Origin: [Actinomadura] parvosata subsp. kistnae
GTDB taxonomy: Bacteria > Actinomycetota > Actinomycetes > Streptosporangiales > Streptosporangiaceae
Direction of reading: 5' to 3'
Length of the DNA: 64,000 nt
Assembly (NCBI RefSeq): GCF_900323885.1
Contig: NZ_OOHJ01000013.1
Location: 1-64,000, forward strand
The notes under the pieces are model-generated. The model worked only from the letters and a program-made list of their open reading frames with translations. It did no database searches and was not told where the DNA came from. The position numbers were made by a program, and so were the translations under genes. Positions 22,027 to 30,794 of the stretch are shown piece by piece; the stretch's first letter is position 1, and the number at the start of each line of letters is the position of its first letter.

Positions 22027-23490
22027 TCAGGGGAGGGTGGCGGCCAGGGCCTCGCGTTCCCAGCGGATCTGCGCCCACGCCTGCTCCACGTGCCGCCGCT
22101 CGGTCGCCGCCGCGCCGACGGCCAGCCGCAGCACCACCCGGTCGGCGATCTTCGTGTGCGTCAGGTACATCGACCCGCTCGTGTTCAGCAGCTCCATCAG
22201 CCGCAGCGTGGCCCGGTCCGCTGCGGCCGCGTCCAGGCCGGGCCACAACGGGCGGAAGCACACCAGGCCGAGCGGGTGCTGCTCGTGCAGCTCGAAGCCC
22301 GGGTCCGCGCCGACCCACCCGGCCAGCTCGGCCGCCAGCGCGACGCCCTTGCGGATGTGCTCCCGCAGCCCTTCGGCGCCGTACCAGCGGATCACCGACC
22401 ACAGCTTCAGCGCCCTGAACCGGCGGCCCAGCGGCACCTGCCAGTCCCGGTAGTCGACGACCGAGCCGGAGGAGGTGGCGGCGTTCCTCAGGTACTCGGG
22501 CAGGATCGACAGCGCGCCCACGAGCGGGGCCCGGTCGGCGGTCCACAACACGCCGCAGTCGAAGTTGGTCAGCAGCCACTTGTGCGGGTTGGTCGCGTAC
22601 GAGTCCGCGTACTCGGCCACGCCGTCGTTCAGCCACCGCAGCTCGGGGCAGATCGCCGCGACCCCGGCGTAGGCGGCGTCCACGTGCAGCCAGACGCCGT
22701 GCTCCCGGCACGCCTGCCCGATGGCGGGCACCGGGTCGACGGCGGTGGTGGAGGTGGTGCCGACGGTGGCGCACACCATCGCGGGGACGGCGCCCGCGGC
22801 CACGTCCTCGGCCAGTAGCCGGCGCAGGTGCGACGGGTCCATGGCCAGCGTGCGCGGATCCACGTCCACCACCCGCACGCCGGCCGCGCCCAGCCCGGCG
22901 ATCCGGGCCGCCTTCTCCAGGGACGAGTGCGTCTGCGACGTCACGTACACCGTGTAGCGCCGGTCGATCCCCTCGGCCGCGACCCGGCCGCCGCTCGCCC
23001 GGTGCAGCGCCGCCAGCAGCGCGACCAGGCACGCGCTCGACGCGGAGTCCTGGATGACGCCGCCGCCCGCCGCGTCCGTGCGGAAGCGCTCCGGCAGCCC
23101 GATCAGCTCGGCCAGCCAGTCGACCACCACCGTCTCCAGCTCCGTGCACGCGGGGCTGGTCACCCACAGCATCCCCTGTACGCCCAGCCCGCTGGACAGC
23201 AGGTCGCCCAGGATGGCCGGGCCGCTGGCGTTGGAGGGGAAGTAGGCGAAGAAGCTCGGATGCTGCCAGTGCGTGATGCCGGGCAGCAGGATGCGCCCCA
23301 GATCCGACAGCACGCTCTCGAACGGCTCCCCGCGCTCGGGTGGCGAGGCCGGCAGGGCCTGCCGGATCTCGCCCGGCTTGACCTGGGACAACACGGGGTG
23401 GGACTCGATGCCGGCGAGGTAGTCCGCGATCCAGTCGACGACCTGCTTGCCGTGGCGGCGGAACTCCTCAGGTGTCATGTGAGGGCTCAT
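22027..23490 (-). CDS. PLP-dependent aromatic L-amino acid decarboxylase family
   Basis: The 487-residue group II decarboxylase has the PLP lysine in 'NPHKWLLTNFDCGVLW', 'HVDAAYAGVAAICPE' (PLP-stacking and Asp), 'GVIQDSASSACLVALLAAL' and the N-terminal 'HWQHPSFFAYFPSNASGPAILGDLLSSGLGV'. These enzymes remove CO2 from Trp, Phe, Tyr or DOPA to give arylalkylamines; exact specificity is not readable. ATG 23490 or 23478 may be the start. It stands alone between the WYL regulator and a bidirectional hairpin, and the MocR regulator two genes upstream on the same strand is a possible controller. Confidence 0.9.
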   Translation of the reverse strand: MSPHMTPEEFRRHGKQVVDWIADYLAGIESHPVLSQVKPGEIRQALPASPPERGEPFESVLSDLGRILLPGITHWQHPSFFAYFPSNASGPAILGDLLSSGLGVQGMLWVTSPACTELETVVVDWLAELIGLPERFRTDAAGGGVIQDSASSACLVALLAALHRASGGRVAAEGIDRRYTVYVTSQTHSSLEKAARIAGLGAAGVRVVDVDPRTLAMDPSHLRRLLAEDVAAGAVPAMVCATVGTTSTTAVDPVPAIGQACREHGVWLHVDAAYAGVAAICPELRWLNDGVAEYADSYATNPHKWLLTNFDCGVLWTADRAPLVGALSILPEYLRNAATSSGSVVDYRDWQVPLGRRFRALKLWSVIRWYGAEGLREHIRKGVALAAELAGWVGADPGFELHEQHPLGLVCFRPLWPGLDAAAADRATLRLMELLNTSGSMYLTHTKIADRVVLRLAVGAAATERRHVEQAWAQIRWEREALAATLP

Positions 23491-23530
23491 CCGCCCACTT
23501 TGTCCGCATGGGCGGGGCCGAGGGAAGGGG

Positions 23531-23560
23531 ACGGGCCGGAGGCTTTCGCCTCCGGCCCGT
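23531..23560. terminator. Strong hairpin between DUF4236 and the decarboxylase
   Basis: ACGGGCCGGAGGC-TTTC-GCCTCCGGCCCGT is a perfect 13-bp stem with a 4-nt loop. It lies 33 bp after the DUF4236 stop and 41 bp before the decarboxylase start, so it should end the DUF4236 transcript (minus strand). The tail on that strand is C/T-rich rather than a pure T-run. Confidence 0.75.
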
Positions 23561-23592
23561 TCTATCTCAAGCGGTCCGCCGACCGCCGAGGG

Positions 23593-23790
23593 TCAGTAGG
23601 GGTAGCGCTTGCCACCGAACGTCTTGCCGACGTGGAACCCGCCGGGCAGGTGCACCGACACGTGCCGGCGGCCGTCGGGGGTGGTGGAGACGTGGAAGCG
23701 CCGATTGCCGAAGCTGTGGCCTACGCCGTGCCGTGACAGGTTGATCCGGAACGGCCCCACTTTGATTGACTTGCGGTAGTGCCAGCCCAT
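23593..23790 (-). CDS. DUF4236 small protein
   Basis: The 65-residue protein starts 'MGWHYRKSIKVGPFRINLSR', the DUF4236 signature ('GxxYRKSIKxGPFRINLSKxGxGxSxG'). AAGGAGG just upstream of ATG 23790 confirms this start. DUF4236 is a small basic domain, sometimes fused to other modules, with unknown function. It follows the MocR gene by about 23 bp on the same strand and ends at the strong hairpin. Confidence 0.85.
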   Translation of the reverse strand: MGWHYRKSIKVGPFRINLSRHGVGHSFGNRRFHVSTTPDGRRHVSVHLPGGFHVGKTFGGKRYPY

Positions 23791-23813
23791 GTCCCTCCTT
23801 CGCCATCGTGCGC

Positions 23814-25250
23814 TCACTGGGTAGAACGTGCGGGGCGGGCCCGCGGTTCCCAGCGCGCCAGCGTGCCCGCCAGCGCCTCGAGCGCGCGGGGGTAGGCGCG
23901 TTCGGACGGGGCGGCGTACCCGATGAGGAGCCCGTCGCGGCCCTCGCCGTGCCAGAGCGGGGAGGCGGGGCGCAGGGCGATGCCGGCGCGCTCGCACGCG
24001 GCCAGCACCTCGGCCTCAGGCGGGCCGCCCGCGGGGAGCAGGAGGAGCGCGCGCAGGCCGGCGGCGACGCCCGGCAGGCAGGCATGGGGCAGGCGGGCGC
24101 GCAGCAGCTCCAGGCGGCGGCGGTAGCGCAGGCGGGCGGCGCGGATGTGGCGGTCGTAGGCGTGGGTCTCGATCAGCCGGGCCAGCACGAGCTGGCCGAG
24201 CACCTCGGTGTGCGCGTCGGCGTACCGCTTGGCCTCCGTGAGCGGGCCGATCAGCGCGGGCGGCACCGCCATCCAGCCCAGCCGCAGGCCGGGGCCCAGG
24301 GACTCCGACGTGGTGCCGCAGTACACGACCCGCTCCGGCGCCGTGCCCTGGAACGCCCCGACCGGCTGGCGGTCGTAGCGGAACTCGCCGTCGTAGTCGT
24401 CCTCGACGACCAGCCCGCCCCACTCGCGCAGGGCCAGGCGGCGGGACGGGTGCAGCGGGACGCCCATGGGGTACTGGTGGGCCGGCGTGACGACCGCGGC
24501 GGCCACGTCCGGGGTGAGGGCGCCGGTCCGCGCGCCCAGCTCGTCCACCGGCAGCGGGACGACCTCGCGCCCGGCCCTGCGCACCACGTCGCGGTAGAAG
24601 TCGTGGCCCGGGTCCTCCATCGCGAACGGGCCCTCGACGACCTGAGCGAGCAGGTTGATCGCCTGGACGAAGCCCGTCGTGACGACGATCAGGTCGGGCG
24701 TGGTGAGGACGCCGCGGGTCCTGGCGAGGTAGGCGGCGAGCGCGGTGCGCAGCTCGATCCGGCCGCGCGGGTCGCACGGTCCGAGGACGGCGGCGGGCAT
24801 GGTGTCGAGCACGTGGCGGGTGGCCCGCATCCAGGCCCGCGCCGGGAACGCCGACAGGTCCGGCTGCCCGGGCCGCAGGTCGTGCACCGGAACGGCCTCC
24901 GGCTCGGACGCCGCTGCTCGGGCCGGCGCGGCGGGCGCGGTGGCCGGGAGGTTGGCGGCCGGGAGCTGGGGTGGGAGGGCCGCGATCTCCGTGCCGGAGC
25001 CCGGGCGCGTGGTCAGGTAACCCTCGGCGACGAGCTGGTCGTACGCCGCGCTGACCGTCCCCCGTGACAGCCGCAGCTCGGCCGCGAGCGCGCGGCTGGA
25101 GGGCAGGCGGGTGCCGTGCGGCAGCCGCCCGTCCCTGACCGCCCGCCGCAGCGCCTCCTCCAGCGCCCGCCGCCGCCCGCCCCGGGCGGGCAGCTCCAGA
25201 TGCAGGTCCAGGTGCAGATCCACCCCGGAACCGGCCCAATTCTCGCGCAC
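23814..25250 (-). CDS. MocR/PdxR-type regulator (GntR HTH + aminotransferase fold)
   Basis: The 478-residue chimera has an N-terminal GntR winged helix (~20-90; 'LPSSRALAAELRLSRGTVSAAYDQLVAEGYLTTRPGSGT') and a class I aminotransferase-like domain (~125-470) with 'VVEDDYDGEFRYDRQPVGAFQG' and 'VVYCGTTSESLGPGLRLGWMAVP'. At the usual PLP-lysine position this reads T-S-E-S, as far as can be judged, not a clear TxSK, so PLP attachment is uncertain. MocR proteins sense PLP or amino compounds. GTG 25250 is chosen because the longer frame runs into the divergent promoter. It is divergent from the phosphoesterase gene. Confidence 0.85.
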   Translation of the reverse strand: MRENWAGSGVDLHLDLHLELPARGGRRRALEEALRRAVRDGRLPHGTRLPSSRALAAELRLSRGTVSAAYDQLVAEGYLTTRPGSGTEIAALPPQLPAANLPATAPAAPARAAASEPEAVPVHDLRPGQPDLSAFPARAWMRATRHVLDTMPAAVLGPCDPRGRIELRTALAAYLARTRGVLTTPDLIVVTTGFVQAINLLAQVVEGPFAMEDPGHDFYRDVVRRAGREVVPLPVDELGARTGALTPDVAAAVVTPAHQYPMGVPLHPSRRLALREWGGLVVEDDYDGEFRYDRQPVGAFQGTAPERVVYCGTTSESLGPGLRLGWMAVPPALIGPLTEAKRYADAHTEVLGQLVLARLIETHAYDRHIRAARLRYRRRLELLRARLPHACLPGVAAGLRALLLLPAGGPPEAEVLAACERAGIALRPASPLWHGEGRDGLLIGYAAPSERAYPRALEALAGTLARWEPRARPARSTQ

Positions 25251-25326
25251 GGAACTGGACCTTACCTCTGGGCCGGTCCCCGGGTTTACGGTGGGTGAGC
25301 AGCCGGAGCAGGAAGGACCGAGCCTC

Positions 25327-26073
25327 ATGATCGTGATCGCTCACGTGAGCGACATCCACATCGGCGCCACCCCCGAGAGCGTCGCCCGCGCCACCGCCGT
25401 CATGCGGTATCTCGACGCCCTCCCCGGAGACCTCGACGCCGTGCTCGTCACCGGTGACATCGCCGACCACGGCGAGCGGGAGGAGTATGAGGAGGCGGCC
25501 AAGGTGCTCGCCGCGCGCCACCCCGTCCTGGTCGGGCCGGGCAACCACGACGTCCGGCGGGAGTTCCGCCGGTCGCTGCTGGGCGAGGAGCCGGCCGACG
25601 GGCCGATCAACCAGGTGCTGCGCACCGGGCGCGCGGTCTACGCGATGTGCGACTCCTCGATCCCCGGGCGGAGCGAGGGGGAGCTGACGGAGGAGACGCT
25701 CACCTGGCTGGAGGGCGTGCTGGACGGCACGGACCTGCCGGTGTTCGTGGCCTTCCACCACCCGCCGGTGCTCCTGCACGGCCCGGTGGACCAGATCGGG
25801 CTGCGCGCGCCCGAGCGGCTGGAGTCGCTGCTCGCGGGCCGGGCCCAGGTGCCCGCCGTGCTGACGGGGCACGCGCACACGGCCGCCGCCGCGACGTTCG
25901 CGGGGCGGCCGCTGCTGGTGGGCGGCGGGGTGGTGTCCACGTTGAAGCTGCCGTGGGAGGGCGGCACGAGTCTGGACAACTGCGCCGACTACGCCCTGCC
26001 GCCGCTGATCGCCTTCCACGTGTTCGACGACGAGGGGCGGGTGACGACGCACTTCCGCGCCGTCCCGGTGTGA
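25327..26073 (+). CDS. Calcineurin-like metallophosphoesterase (CpdA/Icc type)
   Basis: The 248-residue phosphodiesterase has the full metallophosphoesterase signature: 'HVSDIHIG' (DxH), 'VLVTGDIADHG' (GDxxD-like), 'VGPGNHD' (GNHD), 'FVAFHHPPV' and 'VLTGHAHTA' (GHxH). These bind two metal ions, and relatives such as CpdA hydrolyse cyclic nucleotides. No signal peptide is present. AAGGA upstream supports ATG 25327. It is transcribed away from the MocR regulator, with 76 bp between starts. Confidence 0.9.
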   Translation: MIVIAHVSDIHIGATPESVARATAVMRYLDALPGDLDAVLVTGDIADHGEREEYEEAAKVLAARHPVLVGPGNHDVRREFRRSLLGEEPADGPINQVLRTGRAVYAMCDSSIPGRSEGELTEETLTWLEGVLDGTDLPVFVAFHHPPVLLHGPVDQIGLRAPERLESLLAGRAQVPAVLTGHAHTAAAATFAGRPLLVGGGVVSTLKLPWEGGTSLDNCADYALPPLIAFHVFDDEGRVTTHFRAVPV

Positions 26074-26118
26074 GGCTCACGGGGGCGGGCACCGGGAAGG
26101 ACGCCCGCCCCCGCGAGG

Positions 26119-29100
26119 TCAGCGCTCGGTCAGCTCGATGAACGTCACCGAGTACGCGGGGAAGTCGTAGGTGAAGGCCGAGGAGAAGCCGCTCACCTGC
26201 CGCCGCACCGGCGCCACCCGGTCCGGGTCGGCGATCGAGTTGGTGTCCGACGGCGCGCCGGTCAGCGTGGTGACCGTGGCCGTCGGCCGGAACCGCGCGG
26301 AGCCGAGGTCCACGCTGCCGCGCACGGCCGTGTCCTGCGCGTTGACCACCTTCAGCGTCACCGACCTGCCGTCCCTGGAGACCACCTGGTACAGCGGCTC
26401 CACCCGGGAGCTGTCGACGAAGTCGTTGACCTGCTGCCCGTCCAGCCAGGTCGTGATCCGGCGCCCGCTGACGCGCACCTTCAGGTGGTAGTCGCGACCG
26501 GTCTCGACCGTGGTCGAGGAGGTGGCGATCGAGGACTTGCCGCCGCCCACGGCCTTCTCGACGGCGGACTGGGTGTTGTTCCAGCCGCCGACGTTCCACC
26601 AGTAGAAGTTGCCGGTGTCGCGGACGCCGAACATGAGCAGGAAGCCCTCGGCGCCCGCCGTCTTGCGGGCGGTCGCCTCGATCGTGTAGTTCGACCAGTC
26701 GGCGGAACCGGCCGTGGATCGGGCGTCCTCGACCTGCGCGCTCTGCGCGTAGGCGCCGTCCTGCACCGCCCAGGTGCCCGGGCCGGGCGTCCACTTGCCC
26801 GCGCCGGCCGAGAAGTCGTCCGACAGGAGCACGGTGCCGTCGGCGGCGGTGACCTTGACGTCGTCGTAGCGGACGGCGGTGTTCCAGGCGCCGAGGCCGA
26901 TCGCGCCCTTGATGTCCTCGACGGGCCTGCCCTCGCCCTCGAACGTGCTGGGCACGACGCGCTCGCCCACGTTCGTGGAGAACAGGCGCTGGACGTGGTA
27001 GCTCGGCGACCCGTACGCCTCGTCGTTGTCGAACCAGATCAGGTCCGGCGTCCAGTCCACGTAGTCCACGTTGGCCAGCAGCGGCGCGTACGAGGCCAGC
27101 CGCACCACGTCGGAGTTGCGTTCGAGCCCCGTCATGTACGACGCCTCGGCCAGCGCGTTGAAGAACGTGTTGCCCCTGGAGGCGTACTCGCCGACGAACA
27201 CCTTCGGCCCCTCGCGGTCGTAGGCGTCGTAGCGGTGGTTGTTGGCGAGGAACCAGTCGGGGTTGTTGTAGTAGTGCTCGTCGACGAGGTCGGCCTTCTG
27301 GTCGCGGGCGAACTGCCACATGCGGTCGAACCAGGCGCCCTGCGAGGTCTGCCCCGCGTTACTGATGATCTTGATGTCGGGGTACCTGGCCCTGATCGCG
27401 TTCGCGAACTTCGGGTAGTTGGTGAAGAACTCCGGATAGATCTCCTCGTTGCCGAGCCCGATGTACTCCAGCCCGAACGGCTTCGGATGGCCCATCTCGG
27501 CCCGCTTCCTGCCCCACGTCGAGGTGACCGGCCCGTTGGCGAACTCGATCAGATCGAGGGTGTCCCGCACCCACCGGGCCAGCTTGGCCTCGTCGGTGAG
27601 CGGCCGGTTCTCGCCGCAGCCGTTCACGCCCACCGACAGCACCGGCAGCGCCTCGGCCCCGATGTCCTCGGCGAACTGGAAGTACTCGTAGTAGCCGATG
27701 CCGTAGCTCTGGTTGTAGCCCCAGAAGTTGAAGTTCGTGGGCCGCTCCTCGACCGGGCCGATCGTCTCCTTCCACTGGTAGATGCGGCGGCGGTCGCCGG
27801 TCTCCGCGTACGGGTCGTAGGTGCCGACGTTGGTGACGCAGCCGCCGGGGAAGCGCAGGAAGCGCGGCTTCAGGTCGGCGATCAGCTGGGCCAGGTCGGC
27901 CCGCATGCCGTGCCCCTTGAACGTGCGGCGGGGGAACAGCGAGACCATGTCCAGGTCGGTCCGGCCGGCGGGCGCCTGGACGACGAGCCGGCCCGCGTCG
28001 GTGGTGCCCGAGGCGGTGAACGACGCCCGGTACTTGGCCCAGCCGCCCGCCTTGACCCGCACGGTCATCGTCCCGAGCACGGTGGAGCCGTCCTCGACGG
28101 TGATCGTGAGGGGGCCCGCCTCGGCGCGCCTGGCCCAGACGGAGAAGTCGTAGCGCTCGCCCTTGACGAGCGGCAGGCCGCGGTTGAAGCCGGCGTTGCG
28201 CACCCCGGCCGTGCCCTGGCCCGTCACGTCGAGCCGCAGGTAGTTGCGGTTGTTCGGGTTGAGCGGGTCCTCGCCGGTGACGGCGGGGGTGACGGTGGCG
28301 CCGCGCTCGGCCTTGCTCCACGCGGTCAGCCCCGTGTACGAGGGCTCGTCCACGGAGTCGAACTCGAACGAGCGGTTCTGGACCAGCTCGGCGTAGAGGC
28401 CGCCGTCGGCGGCGTGGTTGATGTCCTCGTAGAAGACGCCGTACAGGTCGGGGCTGACCTTGGTGCCCTTGGCCCCGGTGTCCACGCTGAGCTTGCCCGA
28501 GGTGTAGCCCTCGATCCGGAACTTGGCGGGGTCCGCCCCCATGACGAGTTTCCCGCCGGCGATCGCGAGGCCCTGCCCGCCCGAGGTCACGGTGACCTTG
28601 CCGCCGCCGGCGTCCTTGATCTGGAAGACCGAGCCGTTCCCGCCGAGCCGCACCGGCGTGGTCGCCTCCAGGTACCTGCCGGACTCCTTGAGCCTGACGC
28701 CGTCGCCGCCGGGCTCGGCGGTGAGCATCAGCGCCGTCATGGGCGCCTTGGCCGAGGCCCGCACGACGCCCGAGCGGTCGGCCGACAGGTACGGCAGCGC
28801 CGCCGCCCGCAGCGTGAACGGACCCTCCGGCACCACGGCCGCCCCCTCGGCCGCCCTGATCGCGAAGTAGTCGAAGTCGGCCCGCATGGAGGTGCCGTTC
28901 TGCGCCGAGAGCCCGAACAGCCCGACCTGCCCCACCTTGATCGCGGCGCTCAGTTTGGACGCCTGCACCCAGGCCGTGCCGTCCCAGTAGGAGGAGGTGA
29001 ACTCGTCGCCCGTCCTGGCCAGCTTGAGCACCTCGGCCGTGGAGCCGGGCCGGGCGGCGAAGGCGGAGGTGAAGGCGGCGCCGACCTCGGTGGCGGTCTC

Positions 29101-29508
29101 GATCACCGGCCCGCCGGCGAACCCGACGTGGGCCAGCCCGGCGCGGACGTAGTTGTCCCAGTCCTGCCAGGCGAGCAGGCCCGCGCTCTGGTAGTCGAGC
29201 GCGACGGGCGCGCTGAGCTTGGCGACCACCTCGAAGTCGCCGTCGGGGACGTCCACGAGGAAGAGGTTCCTGGCGGTGTTGGTGGCCTGGTGGGTGTCGC
29301 CGGTCAGCGTGTCGAGGTGCAGGGCGCCGCCGGACAGGCTCCAGCGGGAGTCGTCGGGCGAGAGCACGCTCCAGTCCGCGCCGAGCGTGGTGCCGTCGAA
29401 CTGGTCCACGACGGCCCCTTCGGGGATGGGGTCCGCCGCGGCGGCGGAGGCAGGGGGAGCGGTGAGCAGACCGGCTAAGAGCAGGGCGGACAAGGCGATG
29501 CGCAGCAT
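26119..29508 (-). CDS. Secreted GH51 alpha-L-arabinofuranosidase, multidomain
   Basis: The 1129-residue precursor has a Sec signal (~1-24, ending 'PASAAAA'), a concanavalin-like lectin domain (~25-215), a short beta region, and a GH51 catalytic part with a CBM4_9-like insert. A second lectin-like segment (~935-1060) and a final beta-sandwich end it. Catalytic motifs are 'GLGNEEIYPEFF' (acid/base Glu) and 'VFVGEYASRGNTFF' (nucleophile Glu). It cleaves terminal arabinofuranose from arabinan or arabinoxylan outside the cell. Typical GH51 enzymes have about 500-850 residues, so the flanking lectin domains are extra. Two LacI-type operators lie at 29530-29563. It is divergent from the first LacI gene. 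Confidence 0.92.
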   Translation of the reverse strand: MLRIALSALLLAGLLTAPPASAAAADPIPEGAVVDQFDGTTLGADWSVLSPDDSRWSLSGGALHLDTLTGDTHQATNTARNLFLVDVPDGDFEVVAKLSAPVALDYQSAGLLAWQDWDNYVRAGLAHVGFAGGPVIETATEVGAAFTSAFAARPGSTAEVLKLARTGDEFTSSYWDGTAWVQASKLSAAIKVGQVGLFGLSAQNGTSMRADFDYFAIRAAEGAAVVPEGPFTLRAAALPYLSADRSGVVRASAKAPMTALMLTAEPGGDGVRLKESGRYLEATTPVRLGGNGSVFQIKDAGGGKVTVTSGGQGLAIAGGKLVMGADPAKFRIEGYTSGKLSVDTGAKGTKVSPDLYGVFYEDINHAADGGLYAELVQNRSFEFDSVDEPSYTGLTAWSKAERGATVTPAVTGEDPLNPNNRNYLRLDVTGQGTAGVRNAGFNRGLPLVKGERYDFSVWARRAEAGPLTITVEDGSTVLGTMTVRVKAGGWAKYRASFTASGTTDAGRLVVQAPAGRTDLDMVSLFPRRTFKGHGMRADLAQLIADLKPRFLRFPGGCVTNVGTYDPYAETGDRRRIYQWKETIGPVEERPTNFNFWGYNQSYGIGYYEYFQFAEDIGAEALPVLSVGVNGCGENRPLTDEAKLARWVRDTLDLIEFANGPVTSTWGRKRAEMGHPKPFGLEYIGLGNEEIYPEFFTNYPKFANAIRARYPDIKIISNAGQTSQGAWFDRMWQFARDQKADLVDEHYYNNPDWFLANNHRYDAYDREGPKVFVGEYASRGNTFFNALAEASYMTGLERNSDVVRLASYAPLLANVDYVDWTPDLIWFDNDEAYGSPSYHVQRLFSTNVGERVVPSTFEGEGRPVEDIKGAIGLGAWNTAVRYDDVKVTAADGTVLLSDDFSAGAGKWTPGPGTWAVQDGAYAQSAQVEDARSTAGSADWSNYTIEATARKTAGAEGFLLMFGVRDTGNFYWWNVGGWNNTQSAVEKAVGGGKSSIATSSTTVETGRDYHLKVRVSGRRITTWLDGQQVNDFVDSSRVEPLYQVVSRDGRSVTLKVVNAQDTAVRGSVDLGSARFRPTATVTTLTGAPSDTNSIADPDRVAPVRRQVSGFSSAFTYDFPAYSVTFIELTER

Positions 29509-29529
29509 GAGTGGGGGGCTCCTCGGATG

Positions 29530-29545
29530 TTGTTAGCGTTAACAA
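29530..29545. promoter_or_regulatory. LacI-type arabinose operator 1
   Basis: TTGTTAGCGTTAACAA lies 22 bp before the arabinofuranosidase start and is a near-perfect palindrome with a CG centre. It matches the motif found before the other arabinose genes of the window. Confidence 0.85.
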
Positions 29546-29547
29546 TC

Positions 29548-29563
29548 AAGTGAGCGTTAACAA
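29548..29563. promoter_or_regulatory. LacI-type arabinose operator 2
   Basis: AAGTGAGCGTTAACAA is the second copy before the arabinofuranosidase gene. Its centre is 18 bp from operator 1, so two repressor dimers could sit side by side on nearly the same face of the helix. One half-site is weaker. Confidence 0.7.
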
Positions 29564-29658
29564 CCGCGATCGGCGACAACGTAAGGAGCGCTCAGGGGTG
29601 GCGTCAAGGGGTCGCTGTGTAACCCGACCGTAATGCGGCGAGCTCTTGACGACACACG

Positions 29659-29674
29659 TTGTTAGCGTTCACAG
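29659..29674. promoter_or_regulatory. LacI-type operator before the first LacI gene
   Basis: TTGTTAGCGTTCACAG lies 30 bp before the GTG start of the LacI gene at 29705. It implies autoregulation or cross-regulation. TTGACG at 29646 upstream could be a -35 box, but no good -10 is seen. Confidence 0.75.
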
Positions 29675-29704
29675 TCGGGGCCAAGCCAGGAAAGGAGCAC
29701 GGCC

Positions 29705-30718
29705 GTGGGATCCACCCTGGGGCGCCGCCTGCCGGTCATGGCCGACGTGGCCAAAGAGGCCGGCGTGTCGCATCAGACGGTCTCCCGCGTGCTCAACGAC
29801 CATCCGAACGTGCGCAGCGAGACCCGGACGCGGGTGCTCGAAGCGATCGACAAGCTCGGCTACCGCCGCAACCTCGTCGCCCGCGCCCTGGTCACCAAGC
29901 ACTCCAGAACGCTCGGGGTGGTCAGCTTCGACACCACGCTGTACGGCCCGGCCAGCACGGTCTACGGCATCGAGCAGGCGGCCAGGGCGGCCGGCTACTT
30001 CGTCAGCATCGTCAGCCTCAAGTCGATCGACCGGGCCGGCGTGCGCGACGCCCTCGACTACCTGGCGGACCAGGGCGTGGACGGCATCGTGGTGGTCGCG
30101 CCGCAGCGCTCGGCCGCCGAGGCCCTGGCCGACCTGCCGCTCGGGGTGCCCACCGTAGCCGTCGAGGGCGGCGAGGCGGGGGAGGTGTCCGTGGTCTGCG
30201 TGGACCAGGTCGCGGGCGGCCGGCTCGCCACCGAGCACCTGCTGTCGCTGGGCCACGAGACGGTCTGGCACGTCCGGGGGCCCTCCGACTGGCTGGAGGC
30301 CGAAGGGCGCGTGGCGGGGTGGCGGGCCGCGCTGGAGGAGGCGGGCCGCGAGGCCCCGCGACCGCTGGCCGGGGACTGGAGCCCGCGCTCGGGATACGAG
30401 GCGGGCCGCAGCCTGGCGAGCATGAGGAACGTGACCGCGGTGTTCGTCGCCAACGACCAGATGGCGCTGGGCGTGCTGCGGGCGTTCACGGAGCAGGGGG
30501 TGAGGGTGCCCGAGCAGGTGAGTGTGGTCGGCTTTGACGACATTCCCGAGTCGGAGTTCTTCTCGCCGCCGCTCACGACCATCAGGCAGGACTTCGACGC
30601 GGTGGGCAGACACAGCATCGAGGTGCTCGTACGGCAGCTCGAAGGCGGGCCCCAGGAGCGGGAGCGGCTGGTGGTGCCGCCCACGTTCGTGGCCCGGGTC
30701 AGCACGACCAGGGTGTGA
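29705..30718 (+). CDS. LacI-family repressor A of the arabinose regulon
   Basis: The 337-residue regulator has an N-terminal LacI helix-turn-helix ('VMADVAKEAGVSHQTVSRVL', ~11-30) and a periplasmic-binding-protein-like effector domain ('VVGFDDIPESEFFSPPLTT' near the C terminus). It starts at GTG 29705, with AAAGGAG about 8 nt upstream. It is the same length as and very similar to the repressor at 39578, with near-identical DNA-binding residues. The sugar effector is presumably L-arabinose or a pathway product. It lies between the arabinofuranosidase and the first transporter, and operators flank it on both sides. Confidence 0.92.
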   Translation: MGSTLGRRLPVMADVAKEAGVSHQTVSRVLNDHPNVRSETRTRVLEAIDKLGYRRNLVARALVTKHSRTLGVVSFDTTLYGPASTVYGIEQAARAAGYFVSIVSLKSIDRAGVRDALDYLADQGVDGIVVVAPQRSAAEALADLPLGVPTVAVEGGEAGEVSVVCVDQVAGGRLATEHLLSLGHETVWHVRGPSDWLEAEGRVAGWRAALEEAGREAPRPLAGDWSPRSGYEAGRSLASMRNVTAVFVANDQMALGVLRAFTEQGVRVPEQVSVVGFDDIPESEFFSPPLTTIRQDFDAVGRHSIEVLVRQLEGGPQERERLVVPPTFVARVSTTRV

Positions 30719-30760
30719 GGCCGTACGGGGAAAGGCAGGACGCGCCGGCGCCCGGTTGGG

Positions 30761-30776
30761 TTGTTAGCGCTCACAT
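30761..30776. promoter_or_regulatory. LacI-type operator before ytfQ-like gene
   Basis: TTGTTAGCGCTCACAT lies 18 bp before the GTG start of the sugar-binding lipoprotein. It is the exact reverse complement of the site at 40628-40643 over the araB start codon. Confidence 0.85.
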
Positions 30777-30794
30777 GAGAAGGGAACCCCCCAC